Shown here in pieces: positions 1 to 8,139 of a stretch of 19,320 bases of DNA (positions are counted from its first letter, which is position 1; each line of letters starts with the position of its first letter). This DNA is from an uncultured Alphaproteobacteria bacterium (GTDB lineage: Bacteria > Pseudomonadota > Alphaproteobacteria > Rhodobacterales > Rhodobacteraceae). The stretch lies in assembly GCA_902580265.1 (NCBI GenBank), contig CACHJY010000022.1, forward strand, positions 1-19,320. The letters run 5' to 3'. The position numbers were made by a program, and so were the translations under genes. The notes under the pieces were generated by a model that saw nothing but the letters and a program-made list of their open reading frames with translations, had not been told where the DNA came from and did no database searches.

Positions 1-83
1 TATTGTAATTAACAACCCTAAATTACTTTATCAAATGAAAGTTTAATAATTTAGCTTCCTAAAGAATATGCTAATAATTTTAT

Positions 84-111
84 TTGTTTTTCACAATTTT
101 CCATGTATAAA
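84..111 (+). promoter_or_regulatory. Candidate sigma-70-type promoter of the tRNA-Gly gene
   Basis: A -35-like TTGTTT (84-89) and a -10-like TATAAA (106-111) are separated by 16 bases. The -10 ends nine bases before the first tRNA base, so the transcript would start almost at the mature 5' end, as is usual for tRNA genes. The -35 matches the consensus at only three positions. This is a pattern match with no other support. Confidence 0.4.
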
Positions 112-120
112 AAATCTGTT

Positions 121-195
121 GCGGGCGTAGCTCAGGGGTAGAGCGTTACCTTGCCAAGGTAAATGTCGTGAGTTCGAATCTCATCGCCCGCTCCA
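121..195 (+). tRNA. tRNA-Gly, anticodon GCC
   Basis: The 75 bases fold into a complete cloverleaf. The 7-bp acceptor stem pairs GCGGGCG (121-127) with CGCCCGC (185-191). The D arm has a 4-bp stem, GCTC/GAGC. The anticodon stem TTACC/GGTAA encloses the loop TTGCCAA (151-157), with anticodon GCC at 153-155. The T arm is GTGAG/CTCAT around TTCGAAT. The discriminator base is T192, and CCA (193-195) is genome-encoded. GCC reads the glycine codons GGC and GGU. The gene stands alone, with pntA 153 bases downstream. A weak stem, CAAAGT (194-199) with ACTTTG (211-216), follows and may help end transcription, but it lacks a T run. Confidence 0.97.
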
Positions 196-257
196 AAGTA
201 TCCCTCGACAACTTTGTTATTGCATAGGCTAGTTAGACACATGATAGCTTTTTGCAT

Positions 258-287
258 TTGACTTTCTTATTGTTTTTTGTCTAAAAC
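258..287 (+). promoter_or_regulatory. Candidate promoter of pntAB
   Basis: A TTGACT hexamer (258-263, five of six matches to the -35 consensus) is followed after 18 bases by TAAAAC (282-287, four of six matches to the -10). It lies about 60 bases before the pntA start, in the only intergenic space ahead of the operon. TTGACT also appears at the carD and hxlR promoter candidates in this window. Assignment rests on pattern alone. Confidence 0.4.
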
Positions 288-348
288 AATTTATCTCGGA
301 GAGGACTTTGGGAAAAATTGCTAATGAAAACAAACTCAAGAGAACAGT

Positions 349-1911
349 ATGATTATTGGAGCGTTAAAAGAAAATAAGAAAGACGAGAATAGAGTAGCAC
401 TAACACCAGAAAGCGCCCAACTCTTGGCAAAGCTAGGTCATAAGTGTCTGATCGAAAAAGGTGCTGGCGCTAGTGCAGGCTTTGCTGATGCTGAATATAA
501 AGCAGCTGGGGTAAAAGTTATGGCGTCTTCAAGCGATCTCATTAAAAACAGTGAAGCGCTTATAAAAGTTAATCAACCTACTAATGCTGAAATAAAAAAA
601 TTTAAAGCCGGACAGATTTTAATCACTTTCATATGGCCAGCTCAAAACCCTCAGCTTATAAAGGACTTGAATAAGAAAAAGATGACCTCTCTTTCTATGG
701 ATATGATCCCTAGGATTAGTAGAGCTCAGAAGATGGATGCTCTCTCATCGATGGCAAATATTGCCGGCTACAGAGCCGTGATAGAGGCTGCAAATAATTT
801 TGGTCGATTTTTTACCGGACAAATAACAGCTGCTGGCCGAGTTCCACCTGCTAAGGTCCTTGTAATAGGAGCAGGAGTTGCTGGTCTCGCTGCAATTGGC
901 GCAGCCCAAGGCCTAGGTGCTGTGGTAAGAGCATTCGACGTTAGGCCTGAAGTTGCGGAACAAATTGAGTCTATGGGAGGCGAATTTTTATTTCTTGATT
1001 TTGATGAAAGTAGCTCAACCGAAGGAGGTTATGCAGCGCCTTCGAGTCCCGAATTTAGAAAAAAGCAATTGGAATGTTTCCGCGAGCAAGCTCCAGATAT
1101 TGATATACTGATTACTACAGCGCTAATTCCAGGAAGAGATGCACCAAAATTATGGCTGAAAGATATGGTAGCTAAGATGAAGCCAGGCTCAGTAATCGTT
1201 GATCTTGCTGCTGAAAAAGGTGGAAATTGTGATTTAACGAAAGCAGACAAAAAAGTTATAACAAAAAATGGAGTCACGATCATAGGTTATACGGATTTTC
1301 CGAGTAGGATGGCAAAACAATCATCAGCACTCTATGCCAATAATATCAGACATCTTTTTGACGATCTGACACCGGAAAAAAATGGAAAAGTAGCTGTAAA
1401 CCTAGACGATGATATTATTAGGGGTTCGCTTGTAACCCATGGTGGAAAAGTGATGTACCCACCACCAGCTCCAAAGGTTAAAGCGGTGCCAACTACAAAA
1501 AATTCAGAAGTGGTAGAAAAAACACCAGAGCAATTGAAAATTGAAGAAGCTGCTGCTACTAGAAAGGCTGGTACCTTTCAAGTAGGGGTGTTAATTCTGG
1601 GAGGTTTGGTCATGGCTCTTTTAGGCCAATATGCTCCTCCAGCATTTATGCAACATTTCATAGTATTTGTTTTGTCTTGCTTTGTTGGCTTTCAGGTTAT
1701 TTGGAATGTAAATCATGCATTGCACACACCATTGATGGCGGTCACCAATGCGATATCCGGTATTATTGTGGTAGGCGCACTTTTGCAGGTTGGGTCGCCT
1801 AATTTTGTCGTGGAAATACTTGCTAGTATTTCAGTTCTGATTGCAACAATAAACATCGTGGGGGGATTTCTTGTTACAAAAAGAATGCTTGCCATGTTTC
1901 AAAAAAGTTAA
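349..1911 (+). CDS. pntA: NAD(P) transhydrogenase subunit alpha, undivided form
   Basis: PntA is the NAD(H)-binding half of the membrane transhydrogenase, which uses the proton gradient to drive hydride transfer from NADH to NADP+ and so supplies NADPH. The 520 residues match the single-chain E. coli-type subunit (about 510) in length. Residues 1 to about 375 form domain I, with a Rossmann GAGVAG loop at 174-179 and a family-typical segment [20 protein letters not shown] near 320. A charged linker (about 375-405) leads to about four membrane helices (412-510). Many Alphaproteobacteria split this protein into PntAA and PntAB; here the frame runs through. The ATG at 349 begins directly with the family N-terminus (MIIGALKE). 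Its ribosome site is weak (AAGAGAA). The pntB start follows 11 bases after the stop, so the two genes form one operon. Confidence 0.97.
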   Translation: MIIGALKENKKDENRVALTPESAQLLAKLGHKCLIEKGAGASAGFADAEYKAAGVKVMASSSDLIKNSEALIKVNQPTNAEIKKFKAGQILITFIWPAQNPQLIKDLNKKKMTSLSMDMIPRISRAQKMDALSSMANIAGYRAVIEAANNFGRFFTGQITAAGRVPPAKVLVIGAGVAGLAAIGAAQGLGAVVRAFDVRPEVAEQIESMGGEFLFLDFDESSSTEGGYAAPSSPEFRKKQLECFREQAPDIDILITTALIPGRDAPKLWLKDMVAKMKPGSVIVDLAAEKGGNCDLTKADKKVITKNGVTIIGYTDFPSRMAKQSSALYANNIRHLFDDLTPEKNGKVAVNLDDDIIRGSLVTHGGKVMYPPPAPKVKAVPTTKNSEVVEKTPEQLKIEEAAATRKAGTFQVGVLILGGLVMALLGQYAPPAFMQHFIVFVLSCFVGFQVIWNVNHALHTPLMAVTNAISGIIVVGALLQVGSPNFVVEILASISVLIATINIVGGFLVTKRMLAMFQKS

Positions 1912-1922
1912 GAGGTTCTCTT

Positions 1923-3326
1923 ATGCTAAGTACAGAGTTAGTGACAGCGGCGTATATCGGTTCAAGCGTATTATTTATCCTCTCTCTAGGTGGGCTGAGC
2001 AACCAAGAAAAAGCCAAAAGAGGTGTCTGGTTTGGTATTGTGGGTATGGCTATAGCCATTTTGGCAACTGTATTAGGCCCCGAAATGAGTATATCTAATT
2101 ATTTAATTCCGAGCCTCATTATAGGTTCAGTTATTGGATTGTTTGTTGCCCAAAGAGTTCAAATGACGGGGATGCCTGAATTGGTTGCAGCCCTACATTC
2201 TTTTGTTGGTTTAGCAGCAGTGTTTATTGGTTTAAATCAGGAAATCAACCCTACCAAATTGTATTTTGGAGCCGATAAGGTGATACATGATACAGAAGTC
2301 TTTCTTGGTATTTTTATTGGTGCGATTACTTTCACAGGATCCGTAGTAGCGTATGGAAAGCTTGCTGGAAGTATAACTGGAAAAGCAGTTATTTTACCCG
2401 GTCGACATCTCCTCAATATATTAATGGTTGTTGTCTGTTTAGTACTTGGTTGGATGTACCTTAACGACACGGTCTTGGCGACATATCTAAATCAAACGGG
2501 GATATGGACGCTAGTGGCTATGACTATAATTGCTTTCGTTATCGGTGCGCATCTGGTTTTGGCCATTGGTGGTGCTGATATGCCAGTTGTGGTATCAATG
2601 CTAAATAGTTACTCAGGATGGGCAGCCGCAGCTACAGGTTTTATGTTAGGCAACGACCTGTTAATTGTTACCGGCGCGCTTGTTGGTTCCTCTGGAGCCA
2701 TTCTTTCTTATATTATGTGTAAAGCGATGAATAGAAACTTTGTATCCGTTATATTGGGAGGATGGGGAGGAAGTGGAGAACCATTGGCTGATATAGAGGG
2801 AGAGATGGTTGCAACTGACAATGACTCCGTCGCCAGTATGCTTGAAAACGCAAAAGAGATTATTATTGTCCCAGGTTACGGAATGGCTGTTGCTCAAGCT
2901 CAATCGTCTATTTCTGAGCTTACCAAACGCCTTCGTAATAAAGGCAAAAATGTTAGATTCGCAATTCATCCCGTTGCAGGAAGATTACCTGGACATATGA
3001 ATGTACTGCTTGCTGAAGCAAAGGTGCCATACGATATAGTCCTCGAAATGGATGAAATAAATCAGGATTTCCCAGAAACAGATGTAGTGATAGTTATTGG
3101 TTCGAATGATATTGTTAATCCTGCTGCTCAAGATGATCCAAATAGTCCTATTGCTGGGATGCCTGTACTGGAGGTATGGAAATCTAGGGACGTCATAATC
3201 TCGAAACGTGGTAAGGGCACTGGTTATTCGGGTATCGAAAATCCTCTATTTTACAAAGAAAATAGCAGAATGTTGTATGGAGACGCAAAAAAGTCGGTTG
3301 ACGAGTTATTAACAAAGATTAGCTGA
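1923..3326 (+). CDS. pntB: NAD(P) transhydrogenase subunit beta
   Basis: PntB is the partner of PntA and carries the NADP(H)-binding domain III and most of the proton channel. The 467 residues match the usual length (E. coli about 462). Residues 1 to about 265 are strongly hydrophobic and form several membrane helices. The C-terminal domain has the NADP-binding [10 protein letters not shown] motif starting at residue 318, then [18 protein letters not shown] and EMDEIN, all near-identical to the family. An AAGAGGT ribosome site sits six bases before the ATG, just after the pntA stop. The complex sits in the cytoplasmic membrane with both nucleotide domains in the cytoplasm. The gene ends three bases before the convergent methyltransferase gene. 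Confidence 0.97.
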   Translation: MLSTELVTAAYIGSSVLFILSLGGLSNQEKAKRGVWFGIVGMAIAILATVLGPEMSISNYLIPSLIIGSVIGLFVAQRVQMTGMPELVAALHSFVGLAAVFIGLNQEINPTKLYFGADKVIHDTEVFLGIFIGAITFTGSVVAYGKLAGSITGKAVILPGRHLLNILMVVVCLVLGWMYLNDTVLATYLNQTGIWTLVAMTIIAFVIGAHLVLAIGGADMPVVVSMLNSYSGWAAAATGFMLGNDLLIVTGALVGSSGAILSYIMCKAMNRNFVSVILGGWGGSGEPLADIEGEMVATDNDSVASMLENAKEIIIVPGYGMAVAQAQSSISELTKRLRNKGKNVRFAIHPVAGRLPGHMNVLLAEAKVPYDIVLEMDEINQDFPETDVVIVIGSNDIVNPAAQDDPNSPIAGMPVLEVWKSRDVIISKRGKGTGYSGIENPLFYKENSRMLYGDAKKSVDELLTKIS

Positions 3327-3345
3327 CTTTTAAAAATCAGTTTTA
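3324..3345. terminator. Weak bidirectional hairpin between pntB and the MttB-like gene
   Basis: The tail-to-tail junction holds a near-palindrome. CTGA and TCAG flank a TTTTAAAA-type core with one C/A mismatch, and T runs lie on both sides. It overlaps both stop codons. It is AT-rich and weak, but it is the only structure available to end transcription from either side across a 3-base gap. Confidence 0.3.
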
Positions 3346-4874
3346 GCTCCACCCTCTTTTTTTCTTCTTTGAACAAAATCTTCTAATTCGGACGATATTT
3401 TTGAGTTAATAATTGGAGGTTCAAACTCCTCTAGTATCTGCTTCCAAACATTGTTTGCCCTTTTCTCCGTTGATATTTTCCCATCTGCCTCCCAAGCCTC
3501 ATAGTTGCGCCAATCTGATAAGATGGGTGCATAAAAAGCATCCTTGTATCTTTCTTGGGTATGCGTAGCGCCAAAAAAGTGCCCATTATGACCCACCTCT
3601 TTAACAGCTGAGAAAGCCAAATTTTCCTCACTAGCATTAGTAATTTCAGGATCAAGATATTTTTGAAGTTGCTGAATAATCTCGCAATCAATAATAAATT
3701 TCTCATAGCTAGCTATTAATCCACCTTCTAACCAACCTGCTCCGTGATAAACCATATTTATTCCCCCGGAAATAGCTGACCACAAACTATTGGAGCTTTC
3801 CCACGTAGCCTGAGCGTCTGGAGCATTTGATGCACACGCATTCGACGCACGTAAAGGGATTTTGTAAAAGCGAGCCATTTGACCTGTAATCTGTGTTGCT
3901 CTGATATACTCAGGTGTTCCAAAGGCAGGCGCTCCACTTTTCAAGTCGACATTTGATGTAAAAGTCCCTAAAACACAAGGGCTTCCAGGGCTTATATATT
4001 GAAACAGTGCAATGGCAGACAATGCTTCAGCTAAAGCCTGTGCAACTGATCCGGTTATTGTAACAGGCGACATAGCACCAGCCAGTGTGAAAGGTGTCAC
4101 TACTACAGGCTGATTTTTTTTTGCAAATCTCATAGCACCGTCAAGCATTGGCCAATCATGCTTCAGTGGGGAAGTAGAGTTGATGTTTGTAAAAATTCTT
4201 GGTTTTGAAAAGAATTCTTTTTCATCTAAACCCGAAGCAATCTTTGCCATTTCCATCGCATCTTCTACTCTTTCTGGACCAAGTGAATAAGCGTGAACCA
4301 CTTTATCGGTAAGAGTGAGTTGTTCATATAAACATTTTAAGTGTCGGATTGAGGGATGAATATCTACTGGCTCTACTGGATACCCTCCTGAGAAATGAAT
4401 GCAATTGAAAAATTGAGTTAACTTTGTCAAATCTTTAAAGCTATCAAAATCCCCAGGCCTCTTTCCTCTATCTAGATCTAACACGTTTGGAGGAGAAGAA
4501 ACATTTCCAAATACAATATGCCGATCTCCAATTTTAATTTTATTTTTGTGATTTCTTGGTGTGATGGAGAAATGTTGTGGAACTGTTTTCAACATATCCA
4601 TAACCCATCGGCGATCCATTTTTACCTTCGAGTCACTAAACTCTACTTCACATCCTGCTTTTTGAAGAATCTTGCATGCTTCAGGATTTAAAAATAGGAC
4701 GCCGATCTCCTCGAGAGTCTTCATTGCTGTATTATGTATCGCGACCACAGCCTCTTCCTTGAGCGGCTCAACAAAATTATCAAAGTTATATGGTATCTGC
4801 CAATTCTGTTGCTTGAGCGAAAGCCTTGAGGCTCTATTTTCTTTGTTAGAGATACGTGAAGATTTTCTTCTCAT
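3330..4874 (-). CDS. MttB-superfamily methyltransferase, non-pyrrolysine type
   Basis: This belongs to the trimethylamine methyltransferase (MttB) superfamily, whose members move a methyl group from a quaternary or tertiary amine to a corrinoid or other acceptor. The 514 residues cover the whole family length. The N-terminal part has the usual helix ending in LEEIGVLFLNPEA. Conserved blocks follow: PDAQATWE near 350, MVYHGAGWLEGGL near 375, VGHNGHF near 426, then a THT and a late EAWEADG. The reading frame has no in-frame amber codon, so this is not the pyrrolysine archaeal enzyme; it resembles the glycine-betaine/MtgB-like branch. No corrinoid protein or activase lies nearby, so substrate and acceptor are unknown. 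An in-frame stop just upstream of the ATG at 4874 rules out a longer start from the nearest upstream ATG. No good ribosome site is visible. The gene may share a transcript with the HAD genes (42-base gap) or use the TATAAT at 4905-4910. Confidence 0.9.
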   Translation of the reverse strand: MRRKSSRISNKENRASRLSLKQQNWQIPYNFDNFVEPLKEEAVVAIHNTAMKTLEEIGVLFLNPEACKILQKAGCEVEFSDSKVKMDRRWVMDMLKTVPQHFSITPRNHKNKIKIGDRHIVFGNVSSPPNVLDLDRGKRPGDFDSFKDLTKLTQFFNCIHFSGGYPVEPVDIHPSIRHLKCLYEQLTLTDKVVHAYSLGPERVEDAMEMAKIASGLDEKEFFSKPRIFTNINSTSPLKHDWPMLDGAMRFAKKNQPVVVTPFTLAGAMSPVTITGSVAQALAEALSAIALFQYISPGSPCVLGTFTSNVDLKSGAPAFGTPEYIRATQITGQMARFYKIPLRASNACASNAPDAQATWESSNSLWSAISGGINMVYHGAGWLEGGLIASYEKFIIDCEIIQQLQKYLDPEITNASEENLAFSAVKEVGHNGHFFGATHTQERYKDAFYAPILSDWRNYEAWEADGKISTEKRANNVWKQILEEFEPPIINSKISSELEDFVQRRKKEGGAKTDF

Positions 4875-4904
4875 TACAAATTCGCAGCAAACATATCGTT
4901 ACCC

Positions 4905-4910
4905 ATTATA
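4905..4910 (-). promoter_or_regulatory. Candidate -10 element for the MttB-like gene
   Basis: A perfect TATAAT on the minus strand lies 30 bases before the methyltransferase start, in the 42-base gap after the HAD gene. No convincing -35 lies at the right distance (CTTTCT only). If real, it allows the methyltransferase to be made independently of the two HAD genes. Confidence 0.35.
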
Positions 4911-4916
4911 AGATAT

Positions 4917-5618
4917 CTAACTATTTAAGAAAGTCTTTTTGAGCCACGACTCCAGTTCATTAATACTGTCAATTATAAAGGGGGTATGAGGACTTAAATC
5001 TTTTTTATTGGCAGTTCCTGACAATACGCCAAGACAAGGCATATTTATTTTATTTGCTGCGACTAAGTCATAAGTACTATCACCAATCATTAGCACCTCT
5101 TGGGGCAGTAAATTTGTTTTTCTTAAAAAAGCCTCTAGTTGTCCGGGTCTCGGCTTAGAACCATAACCACTGTCATAGCCGATTATCATATCAAAATATT
5201 GAGTTAAATTATGCTGCTTAAGGTGGTTGACGGCGTTGTTCTCGCTGTCATTTGTTACCAGACCGAATATAATTGTCTCTAAGTTAGTAAACAATTTATG
5301 TAGATTAGTTAATGGTACTTGTTTAGCATCACCAGAACCCGCAAATAGACCTTCGTGGATTTTCTTTTTCATTACTTGCGGAAACTTTTGGGAAATTGCA
5401 TCTACAACTTCATCCACTGAGCCATGCACAAAAATACTTTCCCTCACGAATTTATCAGAATCTAAGTCAAAGTTTATTGCTTTAGCCAATTTCAGTGTAT
5501 CTAGATTATGTTGATTGCTGAACTTTGTGACAAAGACTTTAGCCCACTCTGACCATGATCTTTGGATATCAAATAAAGTGCCATCTTTATCGAAAATAAT
5601 TCCTTTAATTTTCTTCAT
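4917..5618 (-). CDS. HAD-superfamily phosphatase, phosphoglycolate phosphatase-like
   Basis: This is a cytoplasmic haloacid dehalogenase-fold hydrolase, probably acting on a small phosphorylated metabolite. All four HAD motifs are visible in 233 residues. Motif I is FDKDGT with nucleophile D10 and acid/base D12. Motif II is in LVTNDS. The lysine of motif III lies in GSKPRPGQ, and motif IV is GDSTYD, the magnesium-binding acidic pair. A helical cap of about 75 residues between motifs I and II fits the C1-capped Gph/PGP group. The substrate cannot be read from the sequence; a phosphoglycolate-like or nucleotide substrate is possible. The start overlaps the previous gene by 14 bases, which suggests translational coupling. 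Confidence 0.85.
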   Translation of the reverse strand: MKKIKGIIFDKDGTLFDIQRSWSEWAKVFVTKFSNQHNLDTLKLAKAINFDLDSDKFVRESIFVHGSVDEVVDAISQKFPQVMKKKIHEGLFAGSGDAKQVPLTNLHKLFTNLETIIFGLVTNDSENNAVNHLKQHNLTQYFDMIIGYDSGYGSKPRPGQLEAFLRKTNLLPQEVLMIGDSTYDLVAANKINMPCLGVLSGTANKKDLSPHTPFIIDSINELESWLKKTFLNS

Positions 5619-6267
5619 TATCTTTTAAATAGCCTATTAATTGGGTAACTAAATCTTCCCATGAAGTTGGCTCTATAGATGCTCCAACAGCTTTAGGCAT
5701 ATAAGGCTTAACTAAATCACAAACCGAAAAATGGACACACACTGTTTGCTGATTGTCATTATATACACTTTCTACCTGATAAGGATTGTCATCAATAAAA
5801 AAGGACTGGGCTTTGTGGTTTTCGAGGATTTCCTTCACAGCGGGTCCCTTCATTCCTTCATTGCTTATTAGTGGGTAATCCATATTGAGGCTTTTAAGGT
5901 TAGCTACCCTATCATAATGAACGGAATGGGGTACATTACTCAAAATTATAATCTGGGCATATTCTTGGAGTTTCTTTAGTGCTTGGGGAGCTCCTTTTGC
6001 AGCTGGTTGGCTTTTTGTTTCCTTATTTATAAAACCCCATACCAGATCCTTTGCTGTATCAGGATCAGCCACCTCATCTGTATCACTTTTTCTTATTGCA
6101 TTATCTAATCGATATCCTGTTAGCTGTAGGTAGTGGTCGCGTTTTTTTATATAAGCGGCAAATGGTTCAGCGAAATGCACTAGCACTTCATCAGCATCGA
6201 ATATCATTAGCGGAAGAGTTGGATTAATTTTTAGGTTTGAGATTTGTTTTTTTGTATTTGGTGTCAT
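5605..6267 (-). CDS. HAD-like hydrolase, divergent
   Basis: This 220-residue protein has a HAD core with unusual motifs. Motif I reads FDADEV, with D24 as likely nucleophile and D26 as second acid, followed by E where T is usual. Motif II is ILSNVP. The acidic motif IV is FIDDNP near residue 158. It lacks the DGT signature, so it may be a specialised phosphatase or a non-catalytic relative. The C-terminal part (about 175-220) matches no motif I know. It is the first gene of the minus-strand group and overlaps the next HAD gene by 14 bases, so the two are probably made in equal amounts. I do not recognise a named family member. Confidence 0.75.
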   Translation of the reverse strand: MTPNTKKQISNLKINPTLPLMIFDADEVLVHFAEPFAAYIKKRDHYLQLTGYRLDNAIRKSDTDEVADPDTAKDLVWGFINKETKSQPAAKGAPQALKKLQEYAQIIILSNVPHSVHYDRVANLKSLNMDYPLISNEGMKGPAVKEILENHKAQSFFIDDNPYQVESVYNDNQQTVCVHFSVCDLVKPYMPKAVGASIEPTSWEDLVTQLIGYLKDNEEN

Positions 6268-6364
6268 TATTTAAAGTAAGTTCAAATTTTATTCTTTTTT
6301 GTAGGCTAGATGAAGAAAAATGCAATACAATACTTTAGTAAATTATTTGTGAAAGAAAGCAAAA

Positions 6365-7042
6365 ATGTATGAGAATAAAGATGTACCAATCCGTGATGCC
6401 GCAACAGTTATACTATTAAGACAAAAAAAGAACAGTACATACGTTTTAATGGGACAAAGGGGAAATAAGGCAGCTTTTATGCCTAGTAAATATGTGTTCC
6501 CCGGAGGTGCCGTCGATGCAGACGATGCTAATGTTGAATTATTTAAAAGTATCAATAAAAAAGGTATCGATTTACTTCACCAATATTCTGAAAAGAAAAT
6601 TGCTAAAGAATTGAGTGTAGCCGCAATAAGAGAGTTGTGGGAAGAGGCTGGTTTACGCCTATGCGCAAAGGTTGAAAACCTTGTGAACGTAAGCGCCGGT
6701 TGGGAAGATTTTTGTAATGGCTGTTATTTGCCTGATGCCAGCAATCTGGAATACGTGTTTAGAGCTATAACCCCACCAGGAAGACCAAGGAGATTTGATG
6801 CACGATTTTTTATCTGTAGAGCCGAGAATGTGCATGGAAACCTAGATGATTTTTCATCTGCATCAACCGAATTAAGTCATTTGCACTGGATTGACGTTAA
6901 CGACGTTAAGAGCCTCAACTTACCTTTTATAACAGAGGTTGTTCTCAATGAGGTCAAAGAGATTATTAAAGATGGTCCAAACAAAAAAGGAGTTCCTTTT
7001 TTTAAACATGGAGCTTCTTCCGATTTTATTTTTATCAGTTAA
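6365..7042 (+). CDS. Nudix hydrolase, NUDT19-like with interrupted Nudix box
   Basis: Nudix enzymes cleave nucleoside diphosphates linked to another group; the NUDT7/NUDT19 branch acts on CoA and acyl-CoA. The 225 residues begin with a strand region (AATVILLRQ) and the FPGGAVD loop. The catalytic helix RELWEEAG (89-96) carries the three key glutamates E90, E93 and E94. In the classical box the glycine loop and this helix are about a dozen residues apart. Here about 45 separate them, an insertion typical of the NUDT19-like group. PPGRPRRFDARFF, also common in that group, follows near 138. A CoA-derivative substrate is family inference. No strong ribosome site precedes the ATG (GAAAG only). A TACAAT at 6326-6331 could serve as -10. 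Confidence 0.88.
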   Translation: MYENKDVPIRDAATVILLRQKKNSTYVLMGQRGNKAAFMPSKYVFPGGAVDADDANVELFKSINKKGIDLLHQYSEKKIAKELSVAAIRELWEEAGLRLCAKVENLVNVSAGWEDFCNGCYLPDASNLEYVFRAITPPGRPRRFDARFFICRAENVHGNLDDFSSASTELSHLHWIDVNDVKSLNLPFITEVVLNEVKEIIKDGPNKKGVPFFKHGASSDFIFIS

Positions 7043-7054
7043 AAATGTTTATTG

Positions 7055-7076
7055 ACTAATTATATTAGTTTTAATA
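7055..7076 (+). terminator. AT-rich hairpin between the Nudix gene and rpmG
   Basis: ACTAAT (7055-7060) and ATTAGT (7064-7069) form a perfect 6-bp inverted repeat with a 3-base loop, followed by TTTTAAT. This has the shape of a weak intrinsic terminator 12 bases after the Nudix stop. The same stretch holds TTGACT (7052-7057), which could be an rpmG -35, so it may instead be part of the rpmG promoter. Confidence 0.3.
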
Positions 7077-7103
7077 TTTAACTACCAAATAAGGAATTAA
7101 AAT

Positions 7104-7271
7104 ATGGCTAAACCTTCTACAATAAAAATTAGATTGAATTCTACTGCAGATACAGGGCATTTTTACGTTACTAAAAAGAACTCAAGAACTATGACGGACA
7201 AGATGATTGTCAAAAAGTATGATCCCGTAGCAAGAAAGCACGTGGAATATAAAGAAGGAAAGATTAAGTAA
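7104..7271 (+). CDS. rpmG: 50S ribosomal protein L33
   Basis: L33 is a small basic protein of the large ribosomal subunit near the exit (E) site. The translated 55 residues start [20 protein letters not shown] and include [28 protein letters not shown] and the usual abundance of lysine. This matches the zinc-free (cysteine-less) L33 of proteobacteria in length and sequence. AAGGA at 7091-7095 is a good ribosome site eight bases before the ATG. The gene has no ribosomal-protein neighbour here, which is common for rpmG in Alphaproteobacteria. A strong hairpin follows the stop. Confidence 0.96.
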   Translation: MAKPSTIKIRLNSTADTGHFYVTKKNSRTMTDKMIVKKYDPVARKHVEYKEGKIK

Positions 7272-7301
7272 GGTAGCAGCTTTACTTAAAAAACTGCCAC
7301 C
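7272..7301. terminator. Hairpin between convergent rpmG and the Bax-inhibitor gene
   Basis: GGTAGCAG (7272-7279) and CTGCCACC (7294-7301) pair over 8 bp. There is one A/C mismatch when read on the plus strand and a G-U wobble when read on the minus strand, so the fold is better in minus-strand RNA. It starts directly after the rpmG stop and lies 13 bases beyond the stop of the opposite gene. Neither side has a full T run, so it may stabilise 3' ends rather than terminate by itself. Confidence 0.5.
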
Positions 7302-7314
7302 TATACCCAAGAAA

Positions 7315-8031
7315 TTATTCTCTGTTACCCATAAACTGAAGAAGAAACATAAACATATTTAAGAAATTCAGGTATAAAGACAAAGCTCCCATTATGCCCA
7401 TCTTTTCTGCGTACTCTTCACCATACGCCGACCTATAATGTAGATATGTATTTTTAATATTTTGAGTATCGTATGCAGTCAATCCAGCAAATATCAAAAC
7501 TCCTATTGCTGAAATTGCCAAATGCATGACCGGGCTTTGAAAGAACCAATTCGCAATCGAAGCTACGATTATACCGATCAGGCCGATAAACAGAAAATTC
7601 CCTAAACCTGATAGGTCTCTTTTGGTTGTATATCCATAAAGGCTAAGTGCACCAAAAGCCACCGCAGTAGTAAAGAATGTTTGTGCAATCGATATTGCGG
7701 TATATGCCAAGAAAATATACGATATTGATAGCCCGATTAACGCGGCAAAGACCCAGAAAACTAATTGCGCTGTCTGGGTTCGCATAGAGTGGATTTTAGC
7801 ACTAAACATGAAGACAACACCAAGTGGTGCCAACATTACAACCCACTGTAGCCATGTTCCAAATATTGCCATTACTAATGCTGGTGTTGTGCCCACTGCG
7901 TAAGCTACGGCCCCTGTTATCAACATCGCTAATGACATTAGTCCATACACTTTGTTCATGTGGGCTCTAAGACCTACGTCTATGGCCTGAGACGAATCTA
8001 CATATGATTTTGCAGTTTGATATTCTGCCAT
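7315..8031 (-). CDS. Bax inhibitor-1/YccA-YbhL family membrane protein
   Basis: This is a cytoplasmic-membrane protein of the TMBIM/BI-1 family. Members include the pH-gated calcium leak protein of Bacillus (YetJ) and E. coli YbhL and YccA (YccA inhibits FtsH). The 238 residues contain about seven hydrophobic segments (roughly 30-50, 55-77, 88-108, 111-131, 143-161, 168-186, 212-233). The family signature AYDTQ lies at 186-190, and ALSLYLNFLN at 216-225. At residue 222 the chain has N where many relatives have D (LYLDF). The ATG is preceded by AGGGG, a good ribosome site about nine bases away. It is transcribed alone, divergent from the HisN-like gene. The cellular role is not shown by the context. 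Confidence 0.92.
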   Translation of the reverse strand: MAEYQTAKSYVDSSQAIDVGLRAHMNKVYGLMSLAMLITGAVAYAVGTTPALVMAIFGTWLQWVVMLAPLGVVFMFSAKIHSMRTQTAQLVFWVFAALIGLSISYIFLAYTAISIAQTFFTTAVAFGALSLYGYTTKRDLSGLGNFLFIGLIGIIVASIANWFFQSPVMHLAISAIGVLIFAGLTAYDTQNIKNTYLHYRSAYGEEYAEKMGIMGALSLYLNFLNMFMFLLQFMGNRE

Positions 8032-8064
8032 TTTTCTGACCCCTAATTAATTATTGAGTTAAAT

Positions 8065-8070
8065 ATTATA
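8065..8070 (-). promoter_or_regulatory. Candidate -10 of the Bax-inhibitor gene
   Basis: TATAAT on the minus strand ends 33 bases before the ATG at 8031, leaving room for a short leader that contains the AGGGG ribosome site. The -35 is poor (TAGCTT at a 16-base spacing). The whole 108-base divergent region (8032-8139) is very AT-rich and must also hold the promoter of the plus-strand phosphatase gene, which I cannot place. Confidence 0.35.
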
Positions 8071-8139
8071 TTAATATCGGATAAGTAAGCTATTTTTTCA
8101 AGTATTCAATAAATATTTGATTAAAAAATATCAAATAAG

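Noticed and set aside
121..216. tRNA-Gly as an integration site
   Set aside because: No second copy of the tRNA 3' end, no integrase and no change in base composition is seen in the window.
324..377. Small open frame ahead of and overlapping the pntA start
   Set aside because: It has 17 codons, is out of frame with pntA, has no ribosome site at a useful distance and shows no recognisable product.
2661..2969. 102-residue minus-strand open frame inside pntB
   Set aside because: It is antisense to a strongly conserved part of pntB and shows no domain; the same applies to the other open frames lying inside recognised genes.
3330..4874. Pyrrolysine-containing MttB
   Set aside because: The frame is complete at 514 residues, has no internal amber codon and ends in TAA, so no amber read-through is needed.
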